From: Nitrospirota bacterium
GTDB taxonomy: Bacteria; Nitrospirota; Nitrospiria; Nitrospirales; Nitrospiraceae
DNA length: 58,866 bases
Assembly: GCA_016219645.1 (NCBI GenBank)
Contig: JACRLR010000044.1
Location: forward strand, 1-58,866
Direction of reading: 5' to 3'
Every line of letters starts with the position of its first letter. Position 1 is the stretch's first letter. Made by a program: the position numbers and the translations under genes. Below are positions 16,866 to 26,508 of this stretch, piece after piece. The notes under the pieces were generated by a model, which saw only the letters and a program-made list of their open reading frames with translations, ran no database searches and was not told the origin of the DNA.

Positions 16866-19304
16866 ATGGAGAGTCGGACGAAAGAGTTTGTGGCAAGGCT
16901 AATAGTACGTGCGGATCGGACATCCCGATCCTTGCTTCAGGTGAGAGTGCGCCGAAGGCGAATTCGCGTGACAGCAGGGTTCATTGGCGTGGCCATGGGC
17001 ATCTTGTTCGCCGGCAATGCCTATCAGGTGTTGGCGGACCCGCTGCCGGGCGGCACATTGGATCCCCTGCTTATTCCGAAGTATGTCACGCATCTCGTCA
17101 TTCCGCCGGTGATGAAGCAGACTGCCTCTGCGCCGGATCAGACGGACGACTATGCGATCTCGGTCCGGCAGTTTAAACAACAGATCCTCCCGAGCGGGTT
17201 CCCGGCGACCAGGGTCTGGGGCTATGGCCCTGAAGAGGATCCCACACCGACTGTTGCCCCAGACCCCAATTCACAATTCAACTACCCTGCCTATTCGATT
17301 GAGACGACGGCCAACCGACGGGTCAATGTCCGATGGATCAACGGCCTTGTCGATAAGAAAGGGAATTACCTGCCTCACCTATTGCCGGTAGATCAGACGC
17401 TCCACTGGGCGAATCCTTCCCAAGACTGCATGCATGGATCGGGCACTGATTGCATGGGGAAGAACCCTGAGCGTTATCGAGGACCAGTGCCGATGGTGCC
17501 GCATGTGCATGGGGCACATGTGGATCCGCACAGCGACGGATATTCCGAGGCCTGGTGGCTTCCAGCAGCGAAGAATATTCCTGCTGGTTATGCGCTATCC
17601 GGCAAGCTATTCGATGACGCTACGGGAACCAATCCTGGTACGCGCGGTTATGCGGACTACTCCTACCGAAACGATCAGCCGGCGACCACCCTTTGGTACC
17701 ACGACCATACTTTGGGGATGACGCGGAACAATGTCTATGCGGGACCAGCAGGTTTCTGGCTGATCCGCGGAGGCCAATACGACCGCGCAGTGGATGTGTC
17801 TGATCGGCAGCCAGCGGTATTGCCCGGGCCAGCACCGGTTGCAGGGCAGGGGTTGCTGGAACTCAACACACCGGGGAATGCGACGCGCAAAGCCATCCGT
17901 GAGCTACCCCTCGTGATTCAGGATCGCTCGTTCAACGCCGATGGATCCCTCTTTTACCCTGGTGATCGTGCTTTCTTCGAAGGGCTCAAGAAGAGTCAGC
18001 TCCAGATCACGTTCGCCCCTGAATCTGACGTGGCGCCGATTTGGAACCCCGAGACCTTTTTCAACACGATGGTAGTCAATGGGACGACCTGGCCGAAGCT
18101 GAACGTGGCGCAGGCCCGTTATCGCTTCCGGTTGCTGAACGGGAGCAATGCCCGGATGATCAATCTCGCGCTGTTCGTGGTGAACCCGAGGACAAACGAG
18201 ATCAACAGACGTCGCGAGATCCCCATGTATCAGATCGGCTCGGATCAGGGGTTCCTGCCGCGGGTCGTTAGAATCAGGACCGGAGAACAGATTGCCTTGA
18301 TCCCTGGTGCCCATGAGCCGGTCCCGAATCCCAATCCGAATGATCCGACAGCACTCCTGATGGGTCTGGCAGAGCGGGCTGATGTCATCGTGGATTTCAG
18401 TGGCCTGCCGGATGGGACCATGGTGCGGATGATCAATACTGCGCCGGATTCTCCATTCGGCGGGTTCCCGGCGGATCCGTCCGATCCTGGGACGACGGGC
18501 CAGGTCATGCAGTTCGTGGTCAAAGCAGCCTTGACTGGGGCTAAAGGATCGACGGACGGCAAGACGACGGCGCCCGGCAATCTCAACCTGCATGCGGAGC
18601 ATCCACTTGCTACACCAACCGCGACGCGGTTGGTGTCATTGAACGAGGACGGCGGCATGAAGGTCTGTGTAAAGGTTGATCAGGACGGAGAGTTCGTGTT
18701 GGATGAGAGCGGCAATCTCCTGCAGGTCGACTGTGTCAGCGCCGACGCCGGGCCTTTTGGGCCGACTGCTGCCCTGGGCGGCAAAGTTGTTGGCACCGGT
18801 GTGAACGCCGTAGGCAACCCGTTGCGCTGGGCAGATACGACGGGAGCTAGCCAAGCCACGAATATCAAGTTGATGAACGGAACGACGGTCACGGTGAATG
18901 TGACAGAAAGCCCGAAGCTCGGCGAGGTGGAGGAATGGCAGATCTATAACTTCACGGAAGATGCGCACCCGGTCCACCTGCATCTGGTGAGGTTTGAGGT
19001 GATTAGCCGGACACTCATGGACGGAAGCCCGGGTTCGAGCGGCAGCCGGCATCCATGGGAACAAGGCCGCAAAGACGTGGTGATTGCCTACCCGGGCGAG
19101 ATTACCACAGTGAGAGCCAAGTTCGACATCGACGGGCTCTATATGTGGCATTGCCATATCCTCGAACATGAAGACAACGAAATGATGCGTCCCTATGTGG
19201 TAGGAGCCCAGTCTCTGGCGTTCAACTTCCTGACCATGGCGATCAACGATCGGCCTCACCACGAGAGGGTGATGCCCGAGCACCAGAAGGCCCATCAGAA
19301 GTAA
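16866..19304 (+). CDS. Periplasmic multicopper oxidase (CotA/bilirubin-oxidase-like)
   Basis: An 812-residue protein with an N-terminal basic region and signal segment ending near QVLADP. All four copper motifs are present: HVHGAHV (213-219), WYHDHTLGM (277-285), HPVHLH (701-706) and WHCHILEHEDNEMM (761-774). C763 is the type 1 Cys and a Met follows. This predicts a functional laccase-type enzyme oxidising a substrate while reducing O2 to water. It is larger than CotA (~510 residues), with inserts around 480-690. The C-terminus is His-rich (RPHHERVMPEHQKAHQK). The substrate is unknown: Cu(I), Mn(II), phenols and bilirubin-like compounds are known for relatives. It stands alone on its strand, with a hairpin downstream. 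Confidence 0.9.
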   Translation: MESRTKEFVARLIVRADRTSRSLLQVRVRRRRIRVTAGFIGVAMGILFAGNAYQVLADPLPGGTLDPLLIPKYVTHLVIPPVMKQTASAPDQTDDYAISVRQFKQQILPSGFPATRVWGYGPEEDPTPTVAPDPNSQFNYPAYSIETTANRRVNVRWINGLVDKKGNYLPHLLPVDQTLHWANPSQDCMHGSGTDCMGKNPERYRGPVPMVPHVHGAHVDPHSDGYSEAWWLPAAKNIPAGYALSGKLFDDATGTNPGTRGYADYSYRNDQPATTLWYHDHTLGMTRNNVYAGPAGFWLIRGGQYDRAVDVSDRQPAVLPGPAPVAGQGLLELNTPGNATRKAIRELPLVIQDRSFNADGSLFYPGDRAFFEGLKKSQLQITFAPESDVAPIWNPETFFNTMVVNGTTWPKLNVAQARYRFRLLNGSNARMINLALFVVNPRTNEINRRREIPMYQIGSDQGFLPRVVRIRTGEQIALIPGAHEPVPNPNPNDPTALLMGLAERADVIVDFSGLPDGTMVRMINTAPDSPFGGFPADPSDPGTTGQVMQFVVKAALTGAKGSTDGKTTAPGNLNLHAEHPLATPTATRLVSLNEDGGMKVCVKVDQDGEFVLDESGNLLQVDCVSADAGPFGPTAALGGKVVGTGVNAVGNPLRWADTTGASQATNIKLMNGTTVTVNVTESPKLGEVEEWQIYNFTEDAHPVHLHLVRFEVISRTLMDGSPGSSGSRHPWEQGRKDVVIAYPGEITTVRAKFDIDGLYMWHCHILEHEDNEMMRPYVVGAQSLAFNFLTMAINDRPHHERVMPEHQKAHQK

Positions 19305-19354
19305 TGATGAGCGGCATGATGTAGGAAGATTCGCTGCACGATCCTGCAAGACGG

Positions 19355-19385
19355 ACGCGCGGAGGACTAACAGCCCTCCGCGCGT
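19355..19385 (+). terminator. Hairpin downstream of the multicopper oxidase
   Basis: ACGCGCGGAGG (19355-19365) pairs perfectly with CCTCCGCGCGT (19375-19385) across a nine-base loop. It lies 50 bases after the stop. Only a short T/C run follows, so termination strength is uncertain, but position and stability suit a transcription terminator. Confidence 0.65.
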
Positions 19386-19796
19386 TCCTACGATGTGGGC
19401 AGCCTCCTCTGACCGGACACAGGACATTATCGAAGCGCCTGATCCCGTATGAATGGATCGGGTATCAGATGAATTTAAGCGTGAGGGAGGCGTTGCCCTC
19501 TGTTGGTACGGCGACCTCACGCTGCAAGGTTTCCACCGGCTATCACACGTCCGACAAGGGTCGCGCCGGTCTGTTCGGCAAGACTGATCAGAGGCACTGC
19601 GCTGGTCCCGGTCACGAACAGAATGGCGACGGGCAGCCGGGCCAGAACCGCGAAGCGCACGAAACGACCAATGGCTAGGCAAGGGTGTTTCCGTCAGTGA
19701 AACAAGAAGATGAGGGCGCCGCACAATAGGGTGTCAATTACCTAAACGTGAGCCGTCGTTTGTTGCCTATGAAGGGGGGCACGACCAGGGGGCCGG
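19386..19796. other. Intergenic region with a decayed hydrophobic reading frame
   Basis: No intact gene is evident. On the minus strand between about 19520 and 19680 one frame reads as a hydrophobic peptide, including AIGRFVRFAVLARLPVAILF and SAVPLISLAEQTGATLVG, then a stop. It looks like the remnant C-terminus of a membrane protein. I cannot name the family, and chance is possible. Confidence 0.3.
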
Positions 19797-20570
19797 TCAG
19801 GGGAGGGATTCGCCCGACAGGGAACGAATATAGTGGGCGAGGTCCCAGGCATCGTGGTCTGCCTCGGTCAGGCGGGCAGCATACGAGGGCATCGGGGTGC
19901 CGTCGAGCCCAGTCAGGAGGGTGCGGACTAGGTCCTGGAGTGTGGCGCCATTCTTAAAGGACGAGGGGCGGCTGAGATCGGTGGCCTGGATCTGGAGCCC
20001 GGATACGTCCCGTAGGTCCCCGGCTTGAGCGACCGGGCCGTCCCCACGCCCCTCGACCCCATGACAGGTCTGACAGTCCAAGCGTCCGTACAAGGCCCGT
20101 CCTCTGTCAAGGCTCTCTGGTCCCAGCGGTGGTGGCGTGTCCGTGAACGACAGGGGGACGGGTGTTTCCAAACGAAACGCCGACGAGAAACTCTTTAGGT
20201 AGGCAATCACCTGCCAGCGTTCCGCCTCGGTCAGGCTTGCAAAGCTGGGCATATAGCCGGGAATACCTTTCGTGACCGTCCGAAAGAGGTCCTGGTCCGT
20301 AGGCAAGTCCCCGGAGGGGGTGCTGCGAAACTTGAAGCTTCCCGTGGTGAAATTGCGGGGGCGCGGGGCGGCGTAGCGGCCTAGAAACCATCCGGCTGGC
20401 CCATCCCCCGCGCCGGTCACGCCATGACACCAGAGGCAGGTGCGGTCAAAGATCACCTTGCCCTGTGCTCGGGTGGCCGGATTGTCATCTGGCTTGACAG
20501 CGTGGGCCGTCGAACTGGCACCCAGCATCAGGATTAGGACCGCGGCAATAGCAAGGTGATGGCGACGCAT
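19797..20570 (-). CDS. Periplasmic diheme cytochrome c
   Basis: 257 residues with a signal peptide ending at STAHA. Two cytochrome c domains are present. The first has CLWCHG and a Met region PGYMPSF; the second has CQTCHG and GTPMPSY. Both hemes are therefore predicted to be His/Met ligated, like cytochrome c4/c5-type carriers of relatively high potential. The gene is 11 bases after the heme-tagged porin, so the pair probably works together in moving electrons through the periplasm. It is the last gene of the minus-strand run that begins with the response regulator. Confidence 0.88.
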   Translation of the reverse strand: MRRHHLAIAAVLILMLGASSTAHAVKPDDNPATRAQGKVIFDRTCLWCHGVTGAGDGPAGWFLGRYAAPRPRNFTTGSFKFRSTPSGDLPTDQDLFRTVTKGIPGYMPSFASLTEAERWQVIAYLKSFSSAFRLETPVPLSFTDTPPPLGPESLDRGRALYGRLDCQTCHGVEGRGDGPVAQAGDLRDVSGLQIQATDLSRPSSFKNGATLQDLVRTLLTGLDGTPMPSYAARLTEADHDAWDLAHYIRSLSGESLP

Positions 20571-20581
20571 AGGGAGCTTCC

Positions 20582-21958
20582 TTAGAACATGATATCGATG
20601 CCGGCGAAAAAGGCGTTTCGAAGATTCCTCGCGGCGGCCTCGCCTCCATCGGCTTTCCGCAGGTTAAAGTCATTGCGGACAAAGATGGCAACGTTGGTGC
20701 GGAGGTACTGTTTGGCTTGGACCCCGATGAACGATGCCGACGTGCGTTGATCCAACATTCCACCGGCGTCTATATTGTCGTACCGAAGGGAGAGAAGCGT
20801 GCTGTTTGCCACATAGGTATCCACCCCGATCGTCTCGCCGGTAGCCGTAGCATCGAAGTTTCCGCTCACGCCGGTCGGGACCTTATTGATCCGGTCAATT
20901 GAGTAGGCGGCGTAAAGATCGACCATCTTATAGGTCGCACGCGTGGAGATCCCATAGCGATTCCAATTCACGTCCTGGTGCGATTGGACCTGCACGTTGC
21001 TGTTACCCTGATAGATAAAGCCGGAGAAATTCACTGCAAAGTAATCCGATATGGCATAGTCGTACCGCAGCATGGCGTAGACATCCTTGCCTTTGTTGGT
21101 GTCGCCAAAGTTTTCGTTGGCCCCGTTTAACACCCCTACCTGATACAAGAATGAATCGCCGAAGGGCCGGCCATGGACATCGATTCCCATCTCACCGCCT
21201 GAATTGTAGAGGGTCGACGCGAACGGCGAAATGGCGCTGCCGCTGCGATCGTACAATCCGTAAAACTTGGTGGCGAAGGCACCCGGGCCCAACCCCACTC
21301 GATTTAACGAACAGGAGGCAGAGGGGGTACAGCCGCTTGTTGTACTCTCCCCGATATCATTCAATTGCTGACGAATCGTCACAACTGAGTAGAAGGCCGA
21401 CGGGTCGAATTTTCCGATACGGACATGGGCCAGGTTGTGAGCGCCCAGATTGTTGAACGAGACGAATCCTCGTTCTACATCCGTTTCTCCCGCCTCGAGA
21501 TCATGCCCCAGCTCCACCATAAACCCGACATTCTTTGCCACCGTTCCGCCGGCAAATAGTACAAAGTTCTCCGGGAACGTCAACTCCGTCTTGTTTTCAA
21601 CCACACCGGCATCGGCCCCGGCCGGATTCTGCTGCTGAAAGCTCCAATTGCGCACAGCGTTGCCGACGAGGCGGAAAGCGAGGTACTTCCCGACATCGTC
21701 GAGTGTGACGTCTCCGAGTTTTTTCTTTCCGGTGAACCCACCGTCTTCCGTCCCAGGCAACTGATAGCCGTTTTCCAAGAACCGTTGACCAAAGGTATTA
21801 AGAACCGGCGGCGCCGTATGACAGGCGGTGCAGTTCACGTCGTACTTCCGGGCAAAGGCCGGAATCGCCTGAGCCTTGTATGGCAACACCAGACAGGACA
21901 GTGCGATCAGGATAAGGACCCCTGTCCCCACGGTCAGGATAAATGCTCGGCGCAACAT
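20582..21958 (-). CDS. Outer-membrane porin with N-terminal heme c motif
   Basis: Start chosen at ATG 21958 (signal peptide MLRRAFILTVGTG...; GAGGTAAG upstream) rather than the longer frame. The mature N-terminus has NCTACHTAPPVLNTFG, a single CxxCH followed by the NGYQLPG motif. The rest (~60-458) is beta-barrel-like, with alternating strands and YGISTRATYKMVDLYAAYS, and ends in FFAGIDIMF with a terminal Phe. Proteins of this kind are common beside periplasmic cytochromes in Nitrospirae and delta-proteobacteria. The function is unproven, but a heme-anchored porin fits transport or electron transfer across the outer membrane. It is paired with the diheme cytochrome c downstream. Confidence 0.82.
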   Translation of the reverse strand: MLRRAFILTVGTGVLILIALSCLVLPYKAQAIPAFARKYDVNCTACHTAPPVLNTFGQRFLENGYQLPGTEDGGFTGKKKLGDVTLDDVGKYLAFRLVGNAVRNWSFQQQNPAGADAGVVENKTELTFPENFVLFAGGTVAKNVGFMVELGHDLEAGETDVERGFVSFNNLGAHNLAHVRIGKFDPSAFYSVVTIRQQLNDIGESTTSGCTPSASCSLNRVGLGPGAFATKFYGLYDRSGSAISPFASTLYNSGGEMGIDVHGRPFGDSFLYQVGVLNGANENFGDTNKGKDVYAMLRYDYAISDYFAVNFSGFIYQGNSNVQVQSHQDVNWNRYGISTRATYKMVDLYAAYSIDRINKVPTGVSGNFDATATGETIGVDTYVANSTLLSLRYDNIDAGGMLDQRTSASFIGVQAKQYLRTNVAIFVRNDFNLRKADGGEAAARNLRNAFFAGIDIMF

Positions 21959-22109
21959 GTACGTGCTTCTTACCTCAAAACAATGTGCTGGCTGTTCAGG
22001 CGGGCAGGTAAGTCTGGTTGGCCCATCCCTCCGTGTGACTACGTAGAAGACTAGTACCGACCTGCGAGTAGGCAAGCAATTCAAGAAATTTGACTCTGTC
22101 CTCTAACGA

Positions 22110-24047
22110 TCAGAGTGCATAGGCGGTTCCCCCCATGAGCTGTGTCTCTTGAGGTTGAGGAATGGTAACCAGGATTGTCGTCCCTTTCCCTGGAGCAGAT
22201 TCGATGGCCAAGCGCCCTTGAAGTTTTCTGGCATGAGTAGCCATGTTTATGAGCCCAGGGCTGTTGTTTCCGATCTCGGAGAATCTGAATCCAATCCCGT
22301 CATCCTGGATTTCCAGCCTAGCGGCTCCCTCCCCTGGCCCGAATCGGATCGTTCCGGAGCCGGCTTGCGCATGATGCACGACGTTACTGACCGCTTCCCG
22401 TGCGAACGCGAGGAGATGGATTTCTTGCTCCACGGACAGTCGGCCAGCGGCAACCGGGTCAACGTCGATCAGGAAGGGGGGGCAGGGCCAAGAGTCGTTC
22501 CGCTGGACCAGCAGCTGCAGCGATTGCAATAGACTATCGTGGGATGCCGTTCGAGGCTCAAGCCGTGAGATAAAGTCACGGGTCTCTTGTATGACCCGAT
22601 GCAGATGAGACAGTGCCTGATCGAGTTGTTTTGGGGCGCGATCCGGGGCTTGAATAAGTAGGAGCTTTGAGGTTTCCAGCCCCATGCTCACCGCCGAGAG
22701 AGACTGCAGCAGGCTAGCATGCAGATCGTAATACAGCTGAGCCCGTTCTTCTCCGAGCTGGTGGAGCCGCTGTGCGCTACGCTCTTTCATTTCTTCCATA
22801 TACCGTCGTTCGGTCACATCACGGACGATGATTGTGTAGTGGGAGACTCCGGCTATGTTCATTTTGCTCACTGAGAGTTCGACGGGGAACGAGGTGCCGT
22901 CCATACGTCGACCAACCGCTTCTTCGTTGGATCCGACCACTAGGTGCAGCTGCTCATAGCCGTTTTTTAGACGGTCGGAGTCACGTGGTGTTCGGAAAAG
23001 GAGATGTTGAATCCCGCGGCCGAGCAATTCGGCCACGCTATGACCGAAGAGGGCACATGCCGCTGGATTGACCGATTCAATGATCCATTGGGCATCTGTG
23101 ACCAGGATCCCGTCTGCGGCATTGTCCACGAGGCTGCGGAGGCGAGTTTCCTTCTCGCGCAGCTCTTCCAGCGACCGGACCGCCTGCGCGTGCGCCTCCT
23201 CAAGGTCGTTTGTCCGTGCGATGACCTTGGCTTCAAGAGACTGCGCGAGGTCCTGGAGGGCATGTGTCTGTGCGCCCAGCGCAGATGCTGTATCGGTCGC
23301 CACTGCGAGGAGCCGTTCAAAATCCCCGCGAGGAGCGCTCTGAGATACGGAGAGTTCGAGTGAAGGTCTCCCATGCCCTAGCGGGACACCTGCCGATTGT
23401 AGTGTCGCCACGACGCCCTGCAGCACTGTAGACGTTTTTCGAAGGACCCGACGGATGGCATATAGACCGACCAGCATGATGGCCACCGTGACAGCGAGAA
23501 GCTGCCAGAGTGTTAGATCTCGCTCGCGTTCAATCTGGGAGAGAGAGACAACCAGGCGGACCCAGGCCGTGAGTTCATCTCGGTCAAACAATGGTTCGAT
23601 AATGACGAGCGTCGGCTGTCCCTCGTTCAATGATGTTTCAAGGATGACTTCGCGTTTCGTTTTCCGGGCTTCAAGCCAGGCAGGATCGTTCAGAACGGTC
23701 CCGATCCGCCCCGGTTGCTTTGCGGCAACGACCAGGCTGTCGTTGTCCACGATGTCGATTTCGAGTAGAGAGTCGTCTTGCACGTATAGCTGCAACGATT
23801 CCTGGAGGCGATAGAGATTGTCGAGTACGGCGGCAGAGCCAACGACGGCGAATGTGCGGGCGACGGCACGCGCCCTCTCTTCTGCCGCCTGCCGGAGCGC
23901 ATGACTTTGCTGAGCGATGAGAACTCCTGTTCCTGCTCCCATGACAAGGAACAGAATGAGACTGAGACTCACCCCGAGTCGAAGACCGTAGTTGTGAGTC
24001 CATGCATGTCGCATGCGTCCCGTGATTGAGAGGGAAGGAGTCTGCAT
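22110..24047 (-). CDS. NarX-type sensor histidine kinase with PAS domain
   Basis: 645 residues. Membrane helices at about 24-46 and 185-203 bracket a periplasmic sensor domain of ~140 residues. A coiled coil (270-305) follows, then PAS (~306-415: RSLVDNAADGILVTDAQW), then a HisKA_3-type dimerisation helix with the phospho-His in YYDLHASLLQSLSA. The HATPase domain has N-box REAVSNVVHHAQ, DDGIGF and GKGTTI. Its cognate regulator is most likely the NarL-type protein two genes upstream. The genes between and after (cupredoxin-like protein, porin, diheme cytochrome) suggest it senses a redox or metal state in the periplasm. Confidence 0.93.
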   Translation of the reverse strand: MQTPSLSITGRMRHAWTHNYGLRLGVSLSLILFLVMGAGTGVLIAQQSHALRQAAEERARAVARTFAVVGSAAVLDNLYRLQESLQLYVQDDSLLEIDIVDNDSLVVAAKQPGRIGTVLNDPAWLEARKTKREVILETSLNEGQPTLVIIEPLFDRDELTAWVRLVVSLSQIERERDLTLWQLLAVTVAIMLVGLYAIRRVLRKTSTVLQGVVATLQSAGVPLGHGRPSLELSVSQSAPRGDFERLLAVATDTASALGAQTHALQDLAQSLEAKVIARTNDLEEAHAQAVRSLEELREKETRLRSLVDNAADGILVTDAQWIIESVNPAACALFGHSVAELLGRGIQHLLFRTPRDSDRLKNGYEQLHLVVGSNEEAVGRRMDGTSFPVELSVSKMNIAGVSHYTIIVRDVTERRYMEEMKERSAQRLHQLGEERAQLYYDLHASLLQSLSAVSMGLETSKLLLIQAPDRAPKQLDQALSHLHRVIQETRDFISRLEPRTASHDSLLQSLQLLVQRNDSWPCPPFLIDVDPVAAGRLSVEQEIHLLAFAREAVSNVVHHAQAGSGTIRFGPGEGAARLEIQDDGIGFRFSEIGNNSPGLINMATHARKLQGRLAIESAPGKGTTILVTIPQPQETQLMGGTAYAL

Positions 24048-24056
24048 TGGTTCAAC

Positions 24057-24785
24057 TCACCTGTTCATGTGCCGGCCGTGACCGGTCCCGTCTTCACGAA
24101 ACTCAAATGTGGCGATCGTTTCTCCGTTGGGGGGAACGGATACATGTGTCTGGAGTTGCCCCAGACGTTCATGCCAGACGGAGATGTCGTGGTGGCCCGC
24201 CGGCACGTTCAGGATTCTGGTATTTCCATGATCATCAGTCACTCCAAAATATGGATGTGTCGAAGCCAGCACGTAGCCGCCCATGAATTTATGGACATCA
24301 CATTGCACTCGATACAGGCCTGGTTTCGCCACGGTTTTGGCAACCGGGCGGCCGTTTACCACCATGGCCACGTTAATGAAGGTTCGCATCTCATTGCTAA
24401 TATGTGTGTTGTGCATGATCGGATCTTGGTTGTGGATCTCGAGCGGCGACCCCGTCTGAAGGGACATCACATGGGGCGAAAAAGAACATCGAGAGTTCGA
24501 AAGAACCTTCGGCGACATTCCTGTCTGTGCTGTTTCCAGCGCAGGAATGCCATCGATTGTGACCACTGCATCCTTGAGTCCACCTGAGGGAGAATGGACC
24601 GTCAGGGGCTGGAGGAGGATCTTGGTGCCACAGACCTCAGGATCGCGGGTGACGTTCACGTCTGTCGGGGGTGGTATCGTGCCATGATAGAGCACCTGCA
24701 CGTTCACCACCCCCTGTTCCATCTGTGCCAAGGCCGGCGGCACATTTGAAATAATCAGTGCGAGGAACAGAGTAACCAACAGCAT
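24057..24785 (-). CDS. Cupredoxin-like periplasmic protein
   Basis: Start ATG 24785 sits behind GAGGAGGTA, preferred over an upstream frame overlapping the regulator gene. It has about 242 residues, with a signal peptide ending at PALAQ. The middle is plastocyanin-like. C162-x2-H165-x2-M168 (QCDVHKFMGG), together with H118 or H125 in IHNQDPIMHNTH, supplies a full type 1 copper ligand set. A C-terminal beta domain (HPYFGVTDDHGNTRILNVPA) resembles carboxypeptidase regulatory-like repeats, and the tail is GHGRHMNR. It sits between regulator and kinase genes, so it may be a copper electron carrier or a sensor accessory. Copper binding is predicted, not shown. Confidence 0.78.
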   Translation of the reverse strand: MLLVTLFLALIISNVPPALAQMEQGVVNVQVLYHGTIPPPTDVNVTRDPEVCGTKILLQPLTVHSPSGGLKDAVVTIDGIPALETAQTGMSPKVLSNSRCSFSPHVMSLQTGSPLEIHNQDPIMHNTHISNEMRTFINVAMVVNGRPVAKTVAKPGLYRVQCDVHKFMGGYVLASTHPYFGVTDDHGNTRILNVPAGHHDISVWHERLGQLQTHVSVPPNGETIATFEFREDGTGHGRHMNR

Positions 24786-24829
24786 GGGGTACCTCCTCGA
24801 TCGATGATCGATCCATGAGTAGGGCAGAT

Positions 24830-25618
24830 TCATGAGTTGTCCTCCGACAGGAGGTCGAGCTTGAGCACGCCGGCGCTTGTGACGAGTTCATTCTTAATGG
24901 CATAGGCTGTCAGGCCGGCTGTGGTCCTCAAGTTGAGCTTGGTCATGAGGCTCGCACGGTGTTTTTCTACAGTTCTGACACTGATGCAGAGACTCTCGGC
25001 GATCTCTTTGCTCGTGGCCCCTTCGGCAACCAATTTCAAAACTTCACGTTCACGATCGGATAGCCTTTGCCATGGACCCTCTTCAATAGGGAGCTTGGGT
25101 TGTTTTCCCAGATATCCACAGAGCACTTTGTCCGTGATCATCGGGCTTAGGTAGGTTTTCCCCTGAGCCACGCTGTGAATGGCTGTTCTAAGTTCTTCGA
25201 ACGACGACTCTTTGAGGAGATATCCGGCGGCCCCTGAATGAAGAGCAGCCCGCACGATGGGCTCGGACATGTGAACGGTGAGAACCAGACACTTGACAGT
25301 GGGATGGGAAAGTCTTACCTGGCGGATTATTTCGGTTCCATGCATTCCGGGCAAAGAAAGATCCAGAAGAACGATCTCCGGTTGGAGTGTGGCGACCAAG
25401 CGTAGTGCATCGGTCCCGTTGCCGGCTGCGCCGATGACACGAATTTCTTGATCGAGGGCCAATAGAGATGCCAATGCTTCTCGAACGATTGTATGGTCGT
25501 CCACCAAGAGAATCTGAATTCGTGGCTCTGACACTGAGCGTCTCTCTTCTCCTTGGAGGGCGTGATTCGAAGTTCCCTTGAGGCTTGGAGGCTTCTTGTC
25601 ATTCGATCGGTTGTTCAT
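24830..25618 (-). CDS. NarL/FixJ-family response regulator
   Basis: 262 residues. An N-terminal extension of ~33 residues precedes the receiver domain (IQILLVDDHTIVREALASL, with the phospho-Asp in VLLDLSLPGMHG and Lys in YLLKESS). The C-terminal LuxR-type helix-turn-helix is LSDREREVLKLVAEGATSKE and VRTVEKHRASLMTKL. It is the first gene of the minus-strand run and presumably takes phosphate from the kinase at 22110-24047. A GTAGTTGCGC word about 155 bases upstream is shared with the multicopper oxidase upstream region, a possible shared or self-regulated site. Confidence 0.93.
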   Translation of the reverse strand: MNNRSNDKKPPSLKGTSNHALQGEERRSVSEPRIQILLVDDHTIVREALASLLALDQEIRVIGAAGNGTDALRLVATLQPEIVLLDLSLPGMHGTEIIRQVRLSHPTVKCLVLTVHMSEPIVRAALHSGAAGYLLKESSFEELRTAIHSVAQGKTYLSPMITDKVLCGYLGKQPKLPIEEGPWQRLSDREREVLKLVAEGATSKEIAESLCISVRTVEKHRASLMTKLNLRTTAGLTAYAIKNELVTSAGVLKLDLLSEDNS

Positions 25619-26508
25619 GAGAGGGGTGCTTCACTCTGTTCTCACCCAAGGAGCCTGTCTTGATTGCCGGGCGGGGGAGACCGGTTCCAAGATTATTTAT
25701 CCCACAGCAGAGCGGTGTCACAAAATACATTCGTAAATCCAACAGGTTGAGCCTCTGGTGGATAGGGGGATGTAGTTGCGCAGTCCCCCTTATGATGCAG
25801 ATCCATTCGAAGATTCCGTCCGAGTAGCGTCAGCCTATCGTGGCGAACGATCCGCAACCATCTGCGACGTTCTCGGATCCCAGAATCCCTAACAGGTTCC
25901 CACAAACAAGCCTCCGATTTTTCCAGGCCTTCGGTCACTATTCTGTACGCACCTCATTTCCCTCATGACGATCGGTTTTTTGTCGAGCCGCCATACAAGA
26001 CAATGGAGGCGGCCTGAAACTCTAGAGGCCTGTCGGGTTGTTGCCTTTTGCCACTGCACTCTTTTATCCTAGGGTCTAGAATGCCTCATGGTCATCTTTC
26101 CTACCTTCAAACGCTTCCTCAGGGGCTTGTTAATTCACAGGAATTAGAGATTCCCTGGGTCAGCTTGTCTGGCACGGCCTTCGCTTTTCAATGGGGCAAG
26201 TCACGTTACTCCAAGGAAGAATCGCGATGGACAATCACCATTTGGAATGTTCGTTACAGGCTGGTGCAGTCGCATACTCAGAGGGAGTATGGTTGGAAGG
26301 GAGAGGTAGTGGCAAGGTCGAGCAAGAGCCCTTGAATGAGAAAGATGATACCTGTCGTAATTGAGGGCATGTTGTGGTTGTCACTGTGAGCGCATGAGTC
26401 CGGCTGAGGATCGAGGTCCCGGCATCCATCCTTTGATGTGATAGCGGGGACTTCAAAATGGCTTAGAACGATGTCCGGTCATTCCGATATGTCATGTGAG
26501 GAGAGAGA
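25619..26508. other. Long intergenic region, no confident gene
   Basis: These 890 bases hold no reading frame I can support. Short frames exist (for example 26048-26335 on plus and 25693-25938 on minus) but lack a ribosome site and look compositionally random. Notable words are GTAGTTGCGC at 25772-25781 and the 5' leaders of the two flanking transcripts. Confidence 0.5.

Noticed and set aside
18636-19724. Minus-strand open frame of 362 codons
   Set aside because: Mostly opposite the multicopper oxidase, whose copper motifs prove the plus strand is coding there.
26048-26335. Plus-strand open frame of 95 codons in the long intergenic region
   Set aside because: No ribosome site, no motif, no coherent hydrophobic or helical pattern.
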